This document shows positions 36,487-49,528 of a stretch of 64,000 nt of DNA, one piece after another. Each line of letters starts with the position of its first letter. Within the stretch, counting starts at the first letter, position 1. This DNA is from Ensifer adhaerens. GTDB lineage: Bacteria; Pseudomonadota; Alphaproteobacteria; Rhizobiales; Rhizobiaceae. The translations under genes and the position numbers were made by a program. The stretch lies in the NCBI RefSeq assembly GCF_013283195.1, contig NZ_JABEKT010000005.1, positions 112,684 through 176,683 of the forward strand. Reading direction: 5' to 3'. The notes beneath the pieces were generated by a model, which saw only the letters and a list, made by a program, of their open reading frames with translations, made no database searches and was not told the DNA's origin.

Positions 36487-36545
36487 GCTATCCTTCCAGA
36501 TAGATAGCCCTTCGTTGGGGAAGGGTGTCCCGCCGTCGGAAATAT
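36487..36545 (-). ncRNA. serC leader RNA motif (two hairpins before the start codon)
   Basis: Read on the minus strand, a C-rich stretch GGCGGGACACCC leads into hairpin CCCTTC / GAAGGG, then hairpin GCTATC / GATAGC whose loop contains the GGAAGG ribosome binding site, directly before the serC ATG. This layout matches the known alphaproteobacterial serC RNA motif as I recall it. It would control serC translation, and the ligand of the motif is not known to me. Confidence 0.65.
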
Positions 36546-36648
36546 TGCGGGCCTGGAAGGAAGTCAAGCGACTTGTGTCGCAATCGAGAAAATTTATGGC
36601 GGGTTAGGCAAGATCAGCAAAGACGGGACCGCCGCCGCCGACCGATTG

Positions 36649-37491
36649 TTACCAGAAAGCGAACCGCAGGCCGGCTCTGATCTCGTGACGCGAAAGACCG
36701 TCATCGAAGCCCTTCGCCCCGCTCGCGCCAGCAAGCGCCTCGGCACCGAAGCCGAACATCTCGCCGTCGCCGATGTGCGAATAGCGGTAGCCGACATCGA
36801 GCTTCAGACGATCGCTGAGGTCGTAGGAGACACCGGCCATCAGCGCATAGGTGAAGCGCCAGCTGTCGTGGCCGTCGAACGATGGGGTGGTCGGGCCGCC
36901 GGCACAGGCGCCGCCGCCGGCAACGCAGCTTTCGCTGGCAAAGGCGGTGTTCCAGCGCAGATTGGTCGCGCCGATACCGGCACCGAGATAGGGCGTGAAG
37001 CCGGCGAGCGTTCCGAAATCGACATAGGCGTTGGCCATCAGGCCCAGCGCGGAAAAATCCGCAGCCGTCGACAAGGCGCAGGACGTGCCGGCTCCCTGCC
37101 CCGCACACGGGCTTGCACCAACGGCCGAGCCGTCGAAGCGGCCCTCGAAATAGTCCGCCGTGAGATCGGCGCGCACAGTGTCGGTGATCTGGTAACCGAA
37201 GCCGATCGCGCCCGAAAGCGGCTTGTCGAAGCGCGCGCCGTCGAACGGGGTCGTGCTGTAGCTGCCGGTGCCCGCATCGAAGGTGCGGTAGAAGGGATCG
37301 CCGGCGTCGCGCCAGCCGGCATAACCGATGTCGCCGCGGATGTAGAGGCCGTTGCTGCCGGTCGCTTCCTGGGCAATGGTGATTTCCGGCGCGTCGATCA
37401 GGGCCTCGTCAGCGGCAAGCGCCGCACCTGAGGCAAGCAGGCCGATACCGAACGTGGCTCCGCAGATCCCGTTTCGCCATTCCATGCCCAT
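36649..37491 (-). CDS. Outer-membrane beta-barrel protein (Omp25/RopB-like)
   Basis: This ~280-residue porin-like barrel has a signal peptide (cleavage near ALAA|DEAL), amphipathic strands with TPYLGAGIGATNLRWN and KLDVGYRYSHIGDGEM, and a terminal aromatic (AFW) typical of BAM substrates. Start options are ATGs at 37491 and 37485, both after AAAGGG. Loop segments contain Cys pairs (ASPCAGQGAGTSC, ESCVAGGGAC) that may form loop disulfides. A second, more conventional barrel gene lies just upstream on the same strand. Confidence 0.85.
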   Translation of the reverse strand: MGMEWRNGICGATFGIGLLASGAALAADEALIDAPEITIAQEATGSNGLYIRGDIGYAGWRDAGDPFYRTFDAGTGSYSTTPFDGARFDKPLSGAIGFGYQITDTVRADLTADYFEGRFDGSAVGASPCAGQGAGTSCALSTAADFSALGLMANAYVDFGTLAGFTPYLGAGIGATNLRWNTAFASESCVAGGGACAGGPTTPSFDGHDSWRFTYALMAGVSYDLSDRLKLDVGYRYSHIGDGEMFGFGAEALAGASGAKGFDDGLSRHEIRAGLRFAFW

Positions 37492-37752
37492 GCCCTTTCG
37501 CTGCAATTGCCGTCACCGGACGGGATCCACCCATCGGCTGCTTCGTTCGACGTTAACTATTGCAGACCGAGGTTAACTGTCGGTTAACCATGATCCTTAA
37601 GCCCTCGCCCATCGATGTTAACGATCTCCAGCGGTACCTGCTTGGGAACGGATGCGCTCGACCTGCCCAGCAGAACAAAAAAAGCCTCCGCAGAGCGCAG
37701 ACGTTGCGGGCGGCCTGGAACGCCACGAAAGATGGTGGGGGCGCATAACGCG

Positions 37753-37781
37753 AAAAAACCCGCCGAAAAATCGACGGGTTT
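37753..37781 (-). terminator. Terminator after the 37843-38616 barrel gene
   Basis: On the minus strand AAACCCG / CGGGTTT with a 12-base loop is followed by TTTTTTCG, about 60 bases after the stop. Confidence 0.7.
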
Positions 37782-37842
37782 GTCAGCGGACCGGGGGCGG
37801 CGCGGAGCCGCCTTTGAAAGGCAGTCGCTCGGCGAACTCTGT

Positions 37843-38616
37843 CTATTGCAGGGCGTAACGCATGCCGAGTTTGAAATCGTGCGACGTGATGTCCTTGAAG
37901 TTCATCGGCCCAATGACGTAGTTTTCGTCGTAAGAGTGGATTTCCTTGGTCTTGGCATCACCCAGATTCATATAGCTGTAACCGAAGTCCACAGTCAGCC
38001 TATCGGTCGCCTTGTAGCCGACGCCCGCATGCAGCGCCCAGGCGAAGTTCCAGGTGGGATCGCTGTCAGCCGAGGCCACGCCCAGCCGCGGCACATTGAC
38101 GTCGCGGAAACCGGAAATGGTGTTGCGCGAAGCGCCGATACCGGCGCCGACATAGGGAACGATGCCATTCCAGTCGCCGATATCGACATAGGCGTTGGCC
38201 ATCAACAGCCATTCAGATTTGGCCCCGTCATAGTCGTCGGTGCCTTCCCAGACCGGATTGCCGTTGGCATCGGTTTGGAAGGCGTAGCGGTCGAGTGCCG
38301 AAAAATCCGCTTTGCCGCGATACTCAACAATACCGTCCATGCGCAACCAGTCATTGAACTGGTACCCGACGCCGACGCCAGCGAGTGGTGCGCTGTTGAA
38401 GCTGCCTTCATCCACCAGTTCGTGGTAAGGGGGTATCGAAAAGTCCGCGTGCTCGAGGCTGCCGAGCTGCTGGTTGCTCATGCCCATGTACCCGCGCAGG
38501 TACCAACCACCGGTCGGCACTACCACAGGGACGGGATCCTCGACATAAAGATCGGCTGCAGCGACGGGCGTGCCAACGCAAACAGCGGCAGCCAGCGCCA
38601 GAATATGTTTTTTCAT
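37843..38616 (-). CDS. Outer-membrane beta-barrel protein (Omp25/RopB family)
   Basis: This 257-residue protein has a clear signal peptide (MKKHILALAAAVCVGTPVAA|ADLYVEDP). It has the Omp25/31 pattern of glycine-aromatic strands (WYLRGYMGMSNQQLGSL, GIVPYVGAGIGASRNT, LTVDFGYSYMNLGDAKT), ending in a hydrophobic strand. These proteins give outer-membrane integrity in rhizobia and brucellae. It is related to, but clearly diverged from, its downstream neighbour. Its own terminator suggests separate transcription. Confidence 0.87.
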   Translation of the reverse strand: MKKHILALAAAVCVGTPVAAADLYVEDPVPVVVPTGGWYLRGYMGMSNQQLGSLEHADFSIPPYHELVDEGSFNSAPLAGVGVGYQFNDWLRMDGIVEYRGKADFSALDRYAFQTDANGNPVWEGTDDYDGAKSEWLLMANAYVDIGDWNGIVPYVGAGIGASRNTISGFRDVNVPRLGVASADSDPTWNFAWALHAGVGYKATDRLTVDFGYSYMNLGDAKTKEIHSYDENYVIGPMNFKDITSHDFKLGMRYALQ

Positions 38617-38796
38617 TATATCACTCCGCGAATGCTAGCGATTTCCTGGGCGGCGAGCGACCACAGGCTCAGCGACTTTCTCGCTAGATGTCGCATGCGC
38701 GGGTTAATATCTGATTAAGCATAGAAATTTACCACGAATCTGATTTCCCTGAACTTGCGCACGTGCTTCGGCCGACATTCGGCGTCGCCAGACGAA

Positions 38797-38829
38797 CGAA
38801 AAACACCGGCCGCGAGGGCGGCCGGTGTT
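38797..38829 (-). terminator. Terminator after glmM
   Basis: On the minus strand a 12-bp stem (AACACCGGCCGC / GCGGCCGGTGTT) is followed by TTTTT. It lies about 35 bases after the glmM stop. Confidence 0.8.
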
Positions 38830-38861
38830 CTGCGTCAGTTCACGATTTGGCGCGCCGCGCA

Positions 38862-40217
<1,356 letters not shown>

Positions 40218-40528
40218 AAGAACTCCATCGTTCTGCTCGGTCAATGCAGGCTTTGCCTGCTTTACCTGTCTGCGTGTTCCGCGACTGGGTTTCATTGACC
40301 AGACCTCATATCATTCCGGCTGTTGCCGTTGCTCCCGCGCTGTAACAGCAAAACAAGGGCTGGGAGCTTTCGAATCTTCTTTGACACAAAACCAATGCAA
40401 ACGGCAGCAACCGTAGCATCAGAAATCATTACATCCCGTTACCAAGTGCAATCCTGCGCCGGCGCAACAAAAAGCCGCCGCACCCTCCGGCGCGGCGGCT
40501 TTTGAGATAAGCGTCTGAACCGGAGCCG
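40218..40528. other. Intergenic region between ftsH and glmM
   Basis: The region holds the ftsH terminator (40470-40503) and presumably the glmM promoter. No gene is supported. Confidence 0.5.
40470..40503 (-). terminator. Terminator after ftsH
   Basis: On the minus strand an AAAAGCCGCCGC / GCGGCGGCTTTT stem with a ~10-base loop ends in TTTTTG, 25 bases after the ftsH stop. Confidence 0.85.
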
Positions 40529-42472
<1,944 letters not shown>

Positions 42473-42572
42473 CGAACTCCCCGGAACCTGTCACGACCCG
42501 CACATTTCGCCGGGCCGCTTTCTTGCCCCTAACATAGGGTTCTGGCGACGCCTTGCCAAGGCAAACCGCCAA

Positions 42573-43913
42573 CTACCGTTCCATTTCTGTCAACAGATCG
42601 TGAACCGGCGACCGAACATAGGGCTGACGCCCGAACAATCCGGCAATCATGTCTGCCATGATCCGGTCGAAACCCGGCAAAAAGGTGTCGTAGGGGCAAA
42701 TGCGCGGCTCGACGTCGGCGTTCGCGACGCAATTGCCGTCTGTGGATACAACATGCGGCGCGGAAAGCGATGCCCTCCTGGCAACGCCCGGTGGCACTCC
42801 TGCGGCAATAAGTCTCTGCTGTTGCAGACCGCGATCGTCGCAAACACCGACCTTCACCAGGCCATTTCCGACATTTCGAACGGCAAAGCGGCCATCCCAG
42901 ATGCTGGCTTCGCCCGCCCCCAGGGTGAGAAGCGGAAGATCGCGCGCCTCGCGATAGAGGTAGAGACCCGTCCCGCGCCTGTCGAAAACGACCCGTCCTG
43001 CAGTCACCCGCCCCAACTCGCTGCGCTCAAGGAACGCCATCACGCGCGCAGCGGTGTCGGCGGCCAAGGGATGCGTTCGTCCGCCGATGACACCGGCCAT
43101 TGCCAAAAGCGCGCGCCGGCAGTCGATATCGGCGCATGTTCCGACGGCAGTTTCGGCAATGCGCACGACAAGGTTCTCTTGAACGCGCGCATGAAGCCCC
43201 AACCACTCAGCCGCTTTGACCGAGGAGCGTGCGCGCGATGCGGTGTCCCATGTGGTAGCCGCCTCAGCGCCCGTTTCAGCGAGGTGCTTACGGGTCCGCA
43301 CCCGTTCGAAATGCATGTTCGCGTTGCTTGGATCGTCAAACCAGCCCACGCCCTCCGCCGCAAGAAAGGCCCGGACGTCGGCACGACGCAGCCCGAGGAA
43401 GGGGCGCAACACCCAGAAGCGCCTGTCGTAGAGCACGTCGGCTGCCATTCCTGCGGCGCCGGGCCCCTGCCCGCGCTCGGACCGCATCAGGATCGTCTCG
43501 CGCTGATCATCCAGCGTGTGGCCGGTGACGATGCAGGTGGCACCGAGTTCATCGGCAGCGGCGGCCAACAGCTGATAGCGCTTTTCGCGTGCGGCGGCCT
43601 GAATTCCTGCCGTAGGCTTTTCGCCGTCCCAGGGTTTGACGATATGCGTGATGCCGAGCCTGGCGCAAAAGCAGGCCACAGCCTCCGCTTCAGCGGCGGA
43701 GCCCGCCCTCAAAGCGTGGTCGACCGTGCAGGCTGCAAGAGAAAAATCGGTTTTGCCGGATGCCTCGATCGCCCGGGATAGGGCGAGAAGCAGTCCCTTG
43801 GAATCGCTGCCACCGGACACGGCTACGAGCACTCGGGCAGGCCGATGGAGGGATGAAAGAAATCGTTTCGCCGTCTCGAGAACGGCCAGGCTGGCCTGCG
43901 TCTCAGCAGCCAA
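42573..43913 (-). CDS. tilS: tRNA(Ile)-lysidine synthetase TilS
   Basis: This 446-residue enzyme attaches lysine to C34 of tRNA-Ile(CAT) so that it reads AUA. The PP-loop is VLVAVSGGSDSKGLLLAL, followed by HALRAGSAAEAEAV and TGHTLDDQRETILMR. The start is a TTG at 43913 that overlaps the end of cpoB by 11 bases, so the two are translationally coupled. The C-terminal tRNA-binding region (~220-440) is divergent, as is usual for alphaproteobacteria. Confidence 0.93.
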   Translation of the reverse strand: MAAETQASLAVLETAKRFLSSLHRPARVLVAVSGGSDSKGLLLALSRAIEASGKTDFSLAACTVDHALRAGSAAEAEAVACFCARLGITHIVKPWDGEKPTAGIQAAAREKRYQLLAAAADELGATCIVTGHTLDDQRETILMRSERGQGPGAAGMAADVLYDRRFWVLRPFLGLRRADVRAFLAAEGVGWFDDPSNANMHFERVRTRKHLAETGAEAATTWDTASRARSSVKAAEWLGLHARVQENLVVRIAETAVGTCADIDCRRALLAMAGVIGGRTHPLAADTAARVMAFLERSELGRVTAGRVVFDRRGTGLYLYREARDLPLLTLGAGEASIWDGRFAVRNVGNGLVKVGVCDDRGLQQQRLIAAGVPPGVARRASLSAPHVVSTDGNCVANADVEPRICPYDTFLPGFDRIMADMIAGLFGRQPYVRSPVHDLLTEMER

Positions 43914-44934
43914 AGCGGCTTTGCTCGCTCGTCACCTTGGCGCGCACGGCCGGTGAGGCCTTCGGGTAGCGCTTGTTGACCTCGCGCAACGTGGCGCAGG
44001 CGGTTTCCTTGTTGTCGAGAGCGCCGAGCGACATGCCGAGCTTCAAGAGCATTTCCGGAGCCTTCGGTGATTTGGCGTGCGCTTGGTGCGCATTCAGGAA
44101 CGTCTTGGCCGCGTCGCTGTACTTGCCCTGCGAATACTGCGCCTCGCCCATCCAGAAGCTGGCATCGGCCGCCTTCTCGCCTTGCGGGAAAACGTCGAGA
44201 TAGTCGCGGAACTCCTGTTCGGCGGTGCTGTAGTCGCCGGACAGCACGTGTCCATAGGCCGACTGATAGAGATCGCCGGGATTGTCGAGCGCTGCAGTCT
44301 GCTGCTCGCTGTCCGGGTTGGCGTTGAGCCCGCCGTTGTCGCCCGGAAGGGCCACGCCGGTGTCGACGCCGGGCGGCGTTGCGTTGGCGCCAGGCTGGGC
44401 GTCGGTCGTGGTCGAAATCGGATTGCCGCTCTCGTCGAAGACGATCTGGCCAAGCGTCGTTGGAGGCGCGGCACCGGTTGCGCCCTGATCGGCGCCCGAT
44501 GCGGCCATGCCGGTGCCCGGATCGGCAGGCGCCATCGTCTGGCTATCCGTCACCCCCGGGGTGACGGACGCCTGATCGCTGGACTTCGGCGTCTGCAATG
44601 CGCCGCTCTTCTTGGGGGAGGCCTTGCCGCTTTCCAGATCCTGGAAGCGGAACTCGTTGTCCTCCTGGAACTTCCGGATCTGCTCCTGCATCTGCAGAAG
44701 CTGGAAGCTCATTTCTTCGATACGCCCGTTGAGCGAGCGGATCTGTTCTTCAAGCTGGCCGATCCGCGTGGTCTCGGACGCCTGTACCTTCACGACGGGA
44801 AGACTGTGCGAGCCTGCCGTGTCGGCCTGTGTCGTTCGGGCCAGGAGCCCGGAAAGCGGCATGGCATTTACCGTCTGGCCAAGGCCCGAAAGGGCCGCGA
44901 GACCAAGCAGTCCAGCCACGACAAATTTCTTCAT
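43903..44934 (-). CDS. cpoB: CpoB/YbgF, Tol-Pal system periplasmic protein
   Basis: This 343-residue protein has a signal peptide (MKKFVVAGLLGLAALSGLGQ...), an N-terminal trimerising coiled coil (IGQLEEQIRSLNGRIEEMSF), a Pro/Gly/Asp-rich linker (~125-215), and TPR repeats (LYQSAYGHVLSGDYSTAEQE, KAADASFWMGEAQYSQGKYS). CpoB couples TolA activity with peptidoglycan synthesis at division. The ATG at 44934 was chosen; upstream codons are not signal-like. It follows pal in the tol locus and overlaps tilS. Confidence 0.93.
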   Translation of the reverse strand: MKKFVVAGLLGLAALSGLGQTVNAMPLSGLLARTTQADTAGSHSLPVVKVQASETTRIGQLEEQIRSLNGRIEEMSFQLLQMQEQIRKFQEDNEFRFQDLESGKASPKKSGALQTPKSSDQASVTPGVTDSQTMAPADPGTGMAASGADQGATGAAPPTTLGQIVFDESGNPISTTTDAQPGANATPPGVDTGVALPGDNGGLNANPDSEQQTAALDNPGDLYQSAYGHVLSGDYSTAEQEFRDYLDVFPQGEKAADASFWMGEAQYSQGKYSDAAKTFLNAHQAHAKSPKAPEMLLKLGMSLGALDNKETACATLREVNKRYPKASPAVRAKVTSEQSRFGC

Positions 44935-45080
44935 GTCTTTGTCCTGTTCGAATACCGGTTTTCCCACCCTGGAATCGGGGCCCGCAATACATCTCGCCGA
45001 TTCATCTGGATGATTGCCGCACAGTTTTCCAATTACCCTGAAAAAGCAACGGAGTTCGGCCAAAGTGTGGTAAAAAAGCA

Positions 45081-45103
45081 AAGGGCGGCACAAGGCCGCC
45101 CTT
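45081..45103 (-). terminator. Hairpin after pal
   Basis: On the minus strand AAGGGCGGC / GCCGCCCTT with a 5-base loop is followed by TGCTTTTTTACC, about 30 bases after the pal stop. It may limit read-through into cpoB. Confidence 0.7.
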
Positions 45104-45130
45104 ATAATTTAGCGATGCGTGATCGGAAGA

Positions 45131-45664
45131 TCACATGCCGGCGCCACCGAGAACGGTCACTGCACGGCGGTTCTGCGACCAGCACGAGATATCGTCGCAA
45201 ACGGCGACCGGCTTTTCCTTGCCGTAGGAAATCGTCTTCAGGCGGTTGGCCGGAACGCCGCGCGAGATCAGATAATCCTTGGTGGAAGCAGCGCGGCGTG
45301 CGCCGAGTGCCAGGTTGTATTCGCGGGTGCCGCGCTCGTCGGCATGACCTTCGATGGTGACGGCATAGTTCGGATACTTGGCAAGCCACTGAGCCTGACG
45401 GTCAAGCGTCTGCTGGGCGTCGGCGCGAACCGAAGTCGAGTCCGTGTCGAAGAAGATGCGGTCGCCGACATTGACGGTGAAGTCCTGCTGCGAACCGGGC
45501 GTTGCCGAACCGGCGCCGCCGAGGCCAAGCTCGCCGGCACTGCCCGGAAGGTTCTTCTTCGACGCGCAGCCAGCGATGGCAAGGGTCATGACAAGTGCGA
45601 TCATGACCGGGTTGCGAGCGATGGTCTGCATGCGGCCTGCGGCCGGGGTGTCAATTCGGCTCAT
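45131..45664 (-). CDS. pal: Peptidoglycan-associated lipoprotein Pal
   Basis: This 177-residue outer-membrane lipoprotein has the lipobox LAIAGC with acylated C33 (an ATG at 45631 is an alternative start). The OmpA-like peptidoglycan-binding domain (~70-175) includes FFDTDSTSVRADAQQTL and the diagnostic TIEGHADERGTREYNLALG. GGAGACC before the ATG at 45664 supports that start. Pal anchors the outer membrane to the wall and binds TolB. Confidence 0.96.
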   Translation of the reverse strand: MSRIDTPAAGRMQTIARNPVMIALVMTLAIAGCASKKNLPGSAGELGLGGAGSATPGSQQDFTVNVGDRIFFDTDSTSVRADAQQTLDRQAQWLAKYPNYAVTIEGHADERGTREYNLALGARRAASTKDYLISRGVPANRLKTISYGKEKPVAVCDDISCWSQNRRAVTVLGGAGM

Positions 45665-45846
45665 GCGCCGGTCTCCTTGAGAAGTGTCTGAATTCACGGT
45701 TGCCAGACTGTAACCGGAAGCGGTTAATCGCTATTCAACAGTTATGGTTAACAAATCGATAATTTAAGCTCGGCGCCTGCTAGACCAGCACTTTGCGGCG
45801 AGAAAGCGGCATGGTTGCCACAATCCCCGCCGCAAATGAGAGCCTG

Positions 45847-47157
45847 CTATTCAAGCCGCGGCGACCAGGCCGGGTCGGAGGCAAAGCCCTGGGTGGGCAC
45901 CGGCTGTTCGTTGTAACCGCTGAGGTCGATCGAGTAGAGCTGCGGTCCGCCGGCACCGGCGTTCTGGCGGAAGAACATCAGCACGCGACCGTTCGGCGCC
46001 CAGGTCGGGCCTTCGTTGTGGAAGCCCGTGGTCAGGATGCGCTCACCCGAACCGTCTGGCTTCATCACGCCGATCGAGAACTTGCCACCCGATTGCTTGG
46101 TGAAGGCGATGAGGTCACCGCGTGGAGACCAGACCGGCGTCGAATAGGAGCCGTCGCCGAAGGAGATGCGGCGCTGGCCGGAGCCATCTGCACCCATGAC
46201 GTAGATCTGCTGGCGGCCGCCGCGATCGCTTTCAAAGGCGATCTGGCTACCGTCAGGCGAATAGGACGGCGCGGTATCGATCGCCGCCGTGCTGGTGAGG
46301 CGGGTCGTCGTACGCGAGCGCAGGTCCATCGTGTAGATGTTGGCATTGCCCTCCTGCTGCAGGCTCATGATCACGCGCTGACCATCCGGCGAGAAGCGCG
46401 GCGAGAAGGTCATGCCCGGGAAATTGCCGACCACTTCACGCTGTCCGGTCTCCAGCTGCAGCAGGTAAACGCGCGGCTGGTTGTTTTCGAACGACATGTA
46501 GGTGACTTCCTGACGGTTCGGCGAGAAGCGCGGCGTCAGGACGAGATCGTTCGAGTTCGTCAGGGCGCGGGCATTTGCCCCGTCCTGGTCCATCATCGCA
46601 AGCTGGCGCTTGCGGGCGGTCTTCGGGCCGCTTTCGGCGACGTAGACGACACGTGTATCGAAGTAGCCCTTTTCGCCGGTGATACGCTCATAGATCGCAT
46701 CGGCGATGATATGGGCGACGCGGCGCCAGTTTTCAGGCTGGGTGAAGAACTGCTGGCCGGTCATTTGCGTACCCGCAAACGTGTCCCAGAGCCGGAACTC
46801 CGCCTTCAGGCGGCCGTCGGCCTCCTGCGTCACGCGACCGGTGACCAGCGCCTGGGCATTGATGACCTTCCAGTCTTCAAACCGCGGCGCGGCATCGGGG
46901 TTGCTGATCTTCTCGATGAAGGCGCCCTTGTCGATCGGCTTGAACAGGCCCGAACGCTTGAGGTCGGCAGCGACCACGTCGGAAATCTTCTTGCCGAGTT
47001 CCCCTTGCAGGAAGTCGGTGATCGCGATCGGCAAAGGCTCGACGTTGCCCTTGTTGATGTTGATTTCGACGACCGCATTCGCCGGTGTCGCCGCCACAAA
47101 GGCGGCCAACAGACCCGCTGCCACCATCAGGGCGCGGAAAAAAGAGCTCTTGATCAT
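45847..47157 (-). CDS. tolB: Tol-Pal system protein TolB
   Basis: This 436-residue periplasmic protein has a signal peptide (residues ~1-29), an N-terminal D1 domain that contacts TolA, and a six-bladed beta-propeller with repeated SPDG units ([40 protein letters not shown]). It links TolA and Pal during outer-membrane constriction. It is 79 bases after tolA and 182 before pal. Confidence 0.96.
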   Translation of the reverse strand: MIKSSFFRALMVAAGLLAAFVAATPANAVVEININKGNVEPLPIAITDFLQGELGKKISDVVAADLKRSGLFKPIDKGAFIEKISNPDAAPRFEDWKVINAQALVTGRVTQEADGRLKAEFRLWDTFAGTQMTGQQFFTQPENWRRVAHIIADAIYERITGEKGYFDTRVVYVAESGPKTARKRQLAMMDQDGANARALTNSNDLVLTPRFSPNRQEVTYMSFENNQPRVYLLQLETGQREVVGNFPGMTFSPRFSPDGQRVIMSLQQEGNANIYTMDLRSRTTTRLTSTAAIDTAPSYSPDGSQIAFESDRGGRQQIYVMGADGSGQRRISFGDGSYSTPVWSPRGDLIAFTKQSGGKFSIGVMKPDGSGERILTTGFHNEGPTWAPNGRVLMFFRQNAGAGGPQLYSIDLSGYNEQPVPTQGFASDPAWSPRLE

Positions 47158-47236
47158 AGAGACAAGCCTTTCAGCTTAGTACGAAGGGTTTGCAGGGTTG
47201 GTTTGCTATCCGGCATAAGTTCCAATCCCGGCAGCT

Positions 47237-48316
47237 CTAGAGTGCGAATTCCGAAGGGTCGAAGTTCAGCACGAGGGTATTCCATCCTTTTTCGCCGTCA
47301 TATTTTTCAGGCGGCAGATTCTGTAGCGGCGCCGAGCGACGGATCGCGCGAAGCGTGCTGCTTTCAACGGCGCGGCGCGTGCCTTCGGGGCCGCCAGTCG
47401 CGGTCACTTCCGGCGTGCCGACGATGTTGCCCGACGGGTCGAGCTGCACGCGGACCGTCACACGGACTTCCTCGACGCCGGTCAGGCCGGCGATCAGCGA
47501 CCAGTTGCCCTGGATCTGGCCTTTCACGCCGTCGATCTCGTTGGCGCTCAAGCCCACGCCGATGGTTTTCTTGCCGCCGAGAGCCGCCTCCTGCGTCGAG
47601 CGCTTGGCACCACCGGCAGACGGGTCCTGCCGGTTGAGCAGGGCAGCAATCTCATCCGCGTTGAACTTGCTTTCCTCCGTGGAGGCCTGCTTCTTCTGTT
47701 CTTTCGGTGTCTGTTCGTTCTTGCGGTCGGGTGTCTTTGCGGACTGTGCCGGCTTTTCCACCTTGGGCTTGGCCGCAGGCGTCGGCACCTTTTCCGGCAG
47801 CGCTTCGGCTTCGGGATTTTCGGCCGGCTTTTCTTCGGCCGGCGCCGGTTCCGGCTTGGTCTCTGGCTTCACTTCCTGCTTGGCTTCCGGTAGCGCCGCC
47901 ACTTCGGTTGCCGGTTCTGAAGCCGGCTTGGTCTCCTCGACCTTCTTGATTTCCTGCTCGACCGGATCTGGCGTCGGTTCGGGCTTATCGTTCTTTTCCG
48001 GCGAGGCCGTGGCTTCGCTCTTCGACGGCTTGGCGTTCGGCGTCGGCGGCGTCTTCAGGTCCGTGTCGTTGTCGCCGACGTTCTCGGCCGGCTGGTTCGT
48101 TTCCGGACGTTTGGTCGGAACCGGCGACGACGTCTCTTTCTTCGGCGCCTTCTTGTCGCCCTGCTGAACCTGCGTCATTTCCGAATAGGGGACGATGTCG
48201 ACCGGCAAAGCCTCGACGTCGGCGACCTGGAAATCAGCCGGGCTGCCGAGCGAAACCATCGCCCAGGTGAGAACCAGAGCGTGCAGCAGACCAGATGTGG
48301 CGAGACTGCCCTTCAT
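47237..48316 (-). CDS. tolA: TolA, energy-transducing membrane protein
   Basis: This 359-residue protein has one N-terminal transmembrane helix (LLHALVLTWAMVSLG). A long Lys/Glu/Pro/Ala-rich periplasmic rod (~50-215) carries repeated PE/KP runs, followed by a TonB/TolA-like C-terminal domain (IQGNWSLIAGLTGVEEVRVT). TolQR drive force transfer through it to TolB and Pal. The rod is Pro-rich, not the regular helical Ala/Lys rod of E. coli, which is common in alphaproteobacteria. It begins 9 bases after tolR. Confidence 0.93.
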   Translation of the reverse strand: MKGSLATSGLLHALVLTWAMVSLGSPADFQVADVEALPVDIVPYSEMTQVQQGDKKAPKKETSSPVPTKRPETNQPAENVGDNDTDLKTPPTPNAKPSKSEATASPEKNDKPEPTPDPVEQEIKKVEETKPASEPATEVAALPEAKQEVKPETKPEPAPAEEKPAENPEAEALPEKVPTPAAKPKVEKPAQSAKTPDRKNEQTPKEQKKQASTEESKFNADEIAALLNRQDPSAGGAKRSTQEAALGGKKTIGVGLSANEIDGVKGQIQGNWSLIAGLTGVEEVRVTVRVQLDPSGNIVGTPEVTATGGPEGTRRAVESSTLRAIRRSAPLQNLPPEKYDGEKGWNTLVLNFDPSEFAL

Positions 48317-48325
48317 CGTGGACGA

Positions 48326-48778
48326 TCACTTTTCCTGTTCTTGCAGCGTCACGAGGCCGAGGTTCTTGAACCCGGCTGCCGAGATGCGCGCCATGACCTT
48401 CATCACCGTGCCGTAATCGGCATTGGTGTCGCCGCGAACATAGATGCGTTCGTTGTAGCCGGTGGTGGCGATGGCCTCGAGCTTCGGCACGACCTCGTCG
48501 ATCGCGATCGCGGTCTCCTGCAGATAGATTTCACCTGCCGGGTTGACCGAAACGGTGATCGGCTGCGTATCGGAGTTGAGCGCCTTTGCCTGCGTTTCCG
48601 GCAGGTCGATCGGCACGCCGACCGTCATCATCGGTGCGGCGACCATGAAGATGATGAGCAGCACAAGCATCACGTCCACGAAGGGCGTGACGTTGATCTC
48701 GCTCATGATCGCTTTCTTGCCGCCGCGGCGACGACGACCGCCACCCGAACCTTTGGCTCCGCCAACCGACATACCCAT
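48326..48778 (-). CDS. tolR: TolR, proton-driven motor subunit
   Basis: This 150-residue ExbD/TolR protein has a basic Gly/Arg-rich start ([11 protein letters not shown]), a single transmembrane helix with the proton-carrying aspartate ([20 protein letters not shown]), and a periplasmic domain (~45-145). With TolQ it converts proton flow into TolA movement. It starts 27 bases after the tolQ stop. Confidence 0.96.
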   Translation of the reverse strand: MGMSVGGAKGSGGGRRRRGGKKAIMSEINVTPFVDVMLVLLIIFMVAAPMMTVGVPIDLPETQAKALNSDTQPITVSVNPAGEIYLQETAIAIDEVVPKLEAIATTGYNERIYVRGDTNADYGTVMKVMARISAAGFKNLGLVTLQEQEK

Positions 48779-48805
48779 CAGCTTGGTCTCCGTGCTCTCT
48801 GGCGA

Positions 48806-49528
48806 TTACTGCGCCGCCTGGCGCGGGTTCTGCAGCTTCTCGTCGATCTGCCGCGACAGGATCGCGGAAAACTCGTCGGCGAAGGCTTCCATGCGCGCCG
48901 ACAGCTTGCCGGCATCGGCCGAAAACTTGTTGTAGGCGATAACGGCGGGGATAGCGGCGAGCAGACCGATGGCGGTTGCCAGGAGCGCTTCGGCAATACC
49001 GGGCGCCACGACCGCGAGGTTGGTCGACTTCGAACCGGCGATCGCCTGGAACGAGGTCATGATACCGACGACGGTGCCGAAAAGACCGATGAAGGGTGCC
49101 GCCGAACCGATGGTCGCGAGCGAGCCGAGGCGCGCTTCGAGCGATTCCGATTCACGGGCGAGCGTCACGTCCATGGCGCGGTCGATGCGCATCTGCAGAC
49201 CGATCGGCGAACGCGCGCCGCGCTCGAAGCTCTTCTTCCATTCGCGCATCGCCGACACGAAGATCGCGCCCATGCCCGCCGTCTGGCGGTCGGAGAGGGT
49301 GCGGTACAGCTCTTCCAGCGACTGGCCCGACCAGAACACCTGCTCGAAACCGTCGAGCTGGCGGCGGACACGGCCGTAGTTCAGCGTCTTGTCGACGACG
49401 ATCGCCCATGTCCACACGGAGGCTGCAATCAGCCCGAGCATGACCAGCTTCACGACAAGGCCCGCCTGCATGAAGAGCGACCAGAGGCTCACGTCGTTCG
49501 TCGCAGCAGCCAATCCAACCTGTTCCAT
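48806..49528 (-). CDS. tolQ: TolQ, proton channel subunit
   Basis: This 240-residue MotA/TolQ/ExbB protein has three transmembrane helices ([60 protein letters not shown]). The ATG at 49528 ([17 protein letters not shown]) is the family start; the further 37 upstream codons are not. It is first in the tolQRAB-pal-cpoB set. The usual upstream partner ybgC lies 4.2 kb away, beyond the ku-ligD cassette. Confidence 0.96.
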   Translation of the reverse strand: MEQVGLAAATNDVSLWSLFMQAGLVVKLVMLGLIAASVWTWAIVVDKTLNYGRVRRQLDGFEQVFWSGQSLEELYRTLSDRQTAGMGAIFVSAMREWKKSFERGARSPIGLQMRIDRAMDVTLARESESLEARLGSLATIGSAAPFIGLFGTVVGIMTSFQAIAGSKSTNLAVVAPGIAEALLATAIGLLAAIPAVIAYNKFSADAGKLSARMEAFADEFSAILSRQIDEKLQNPRQAAQ

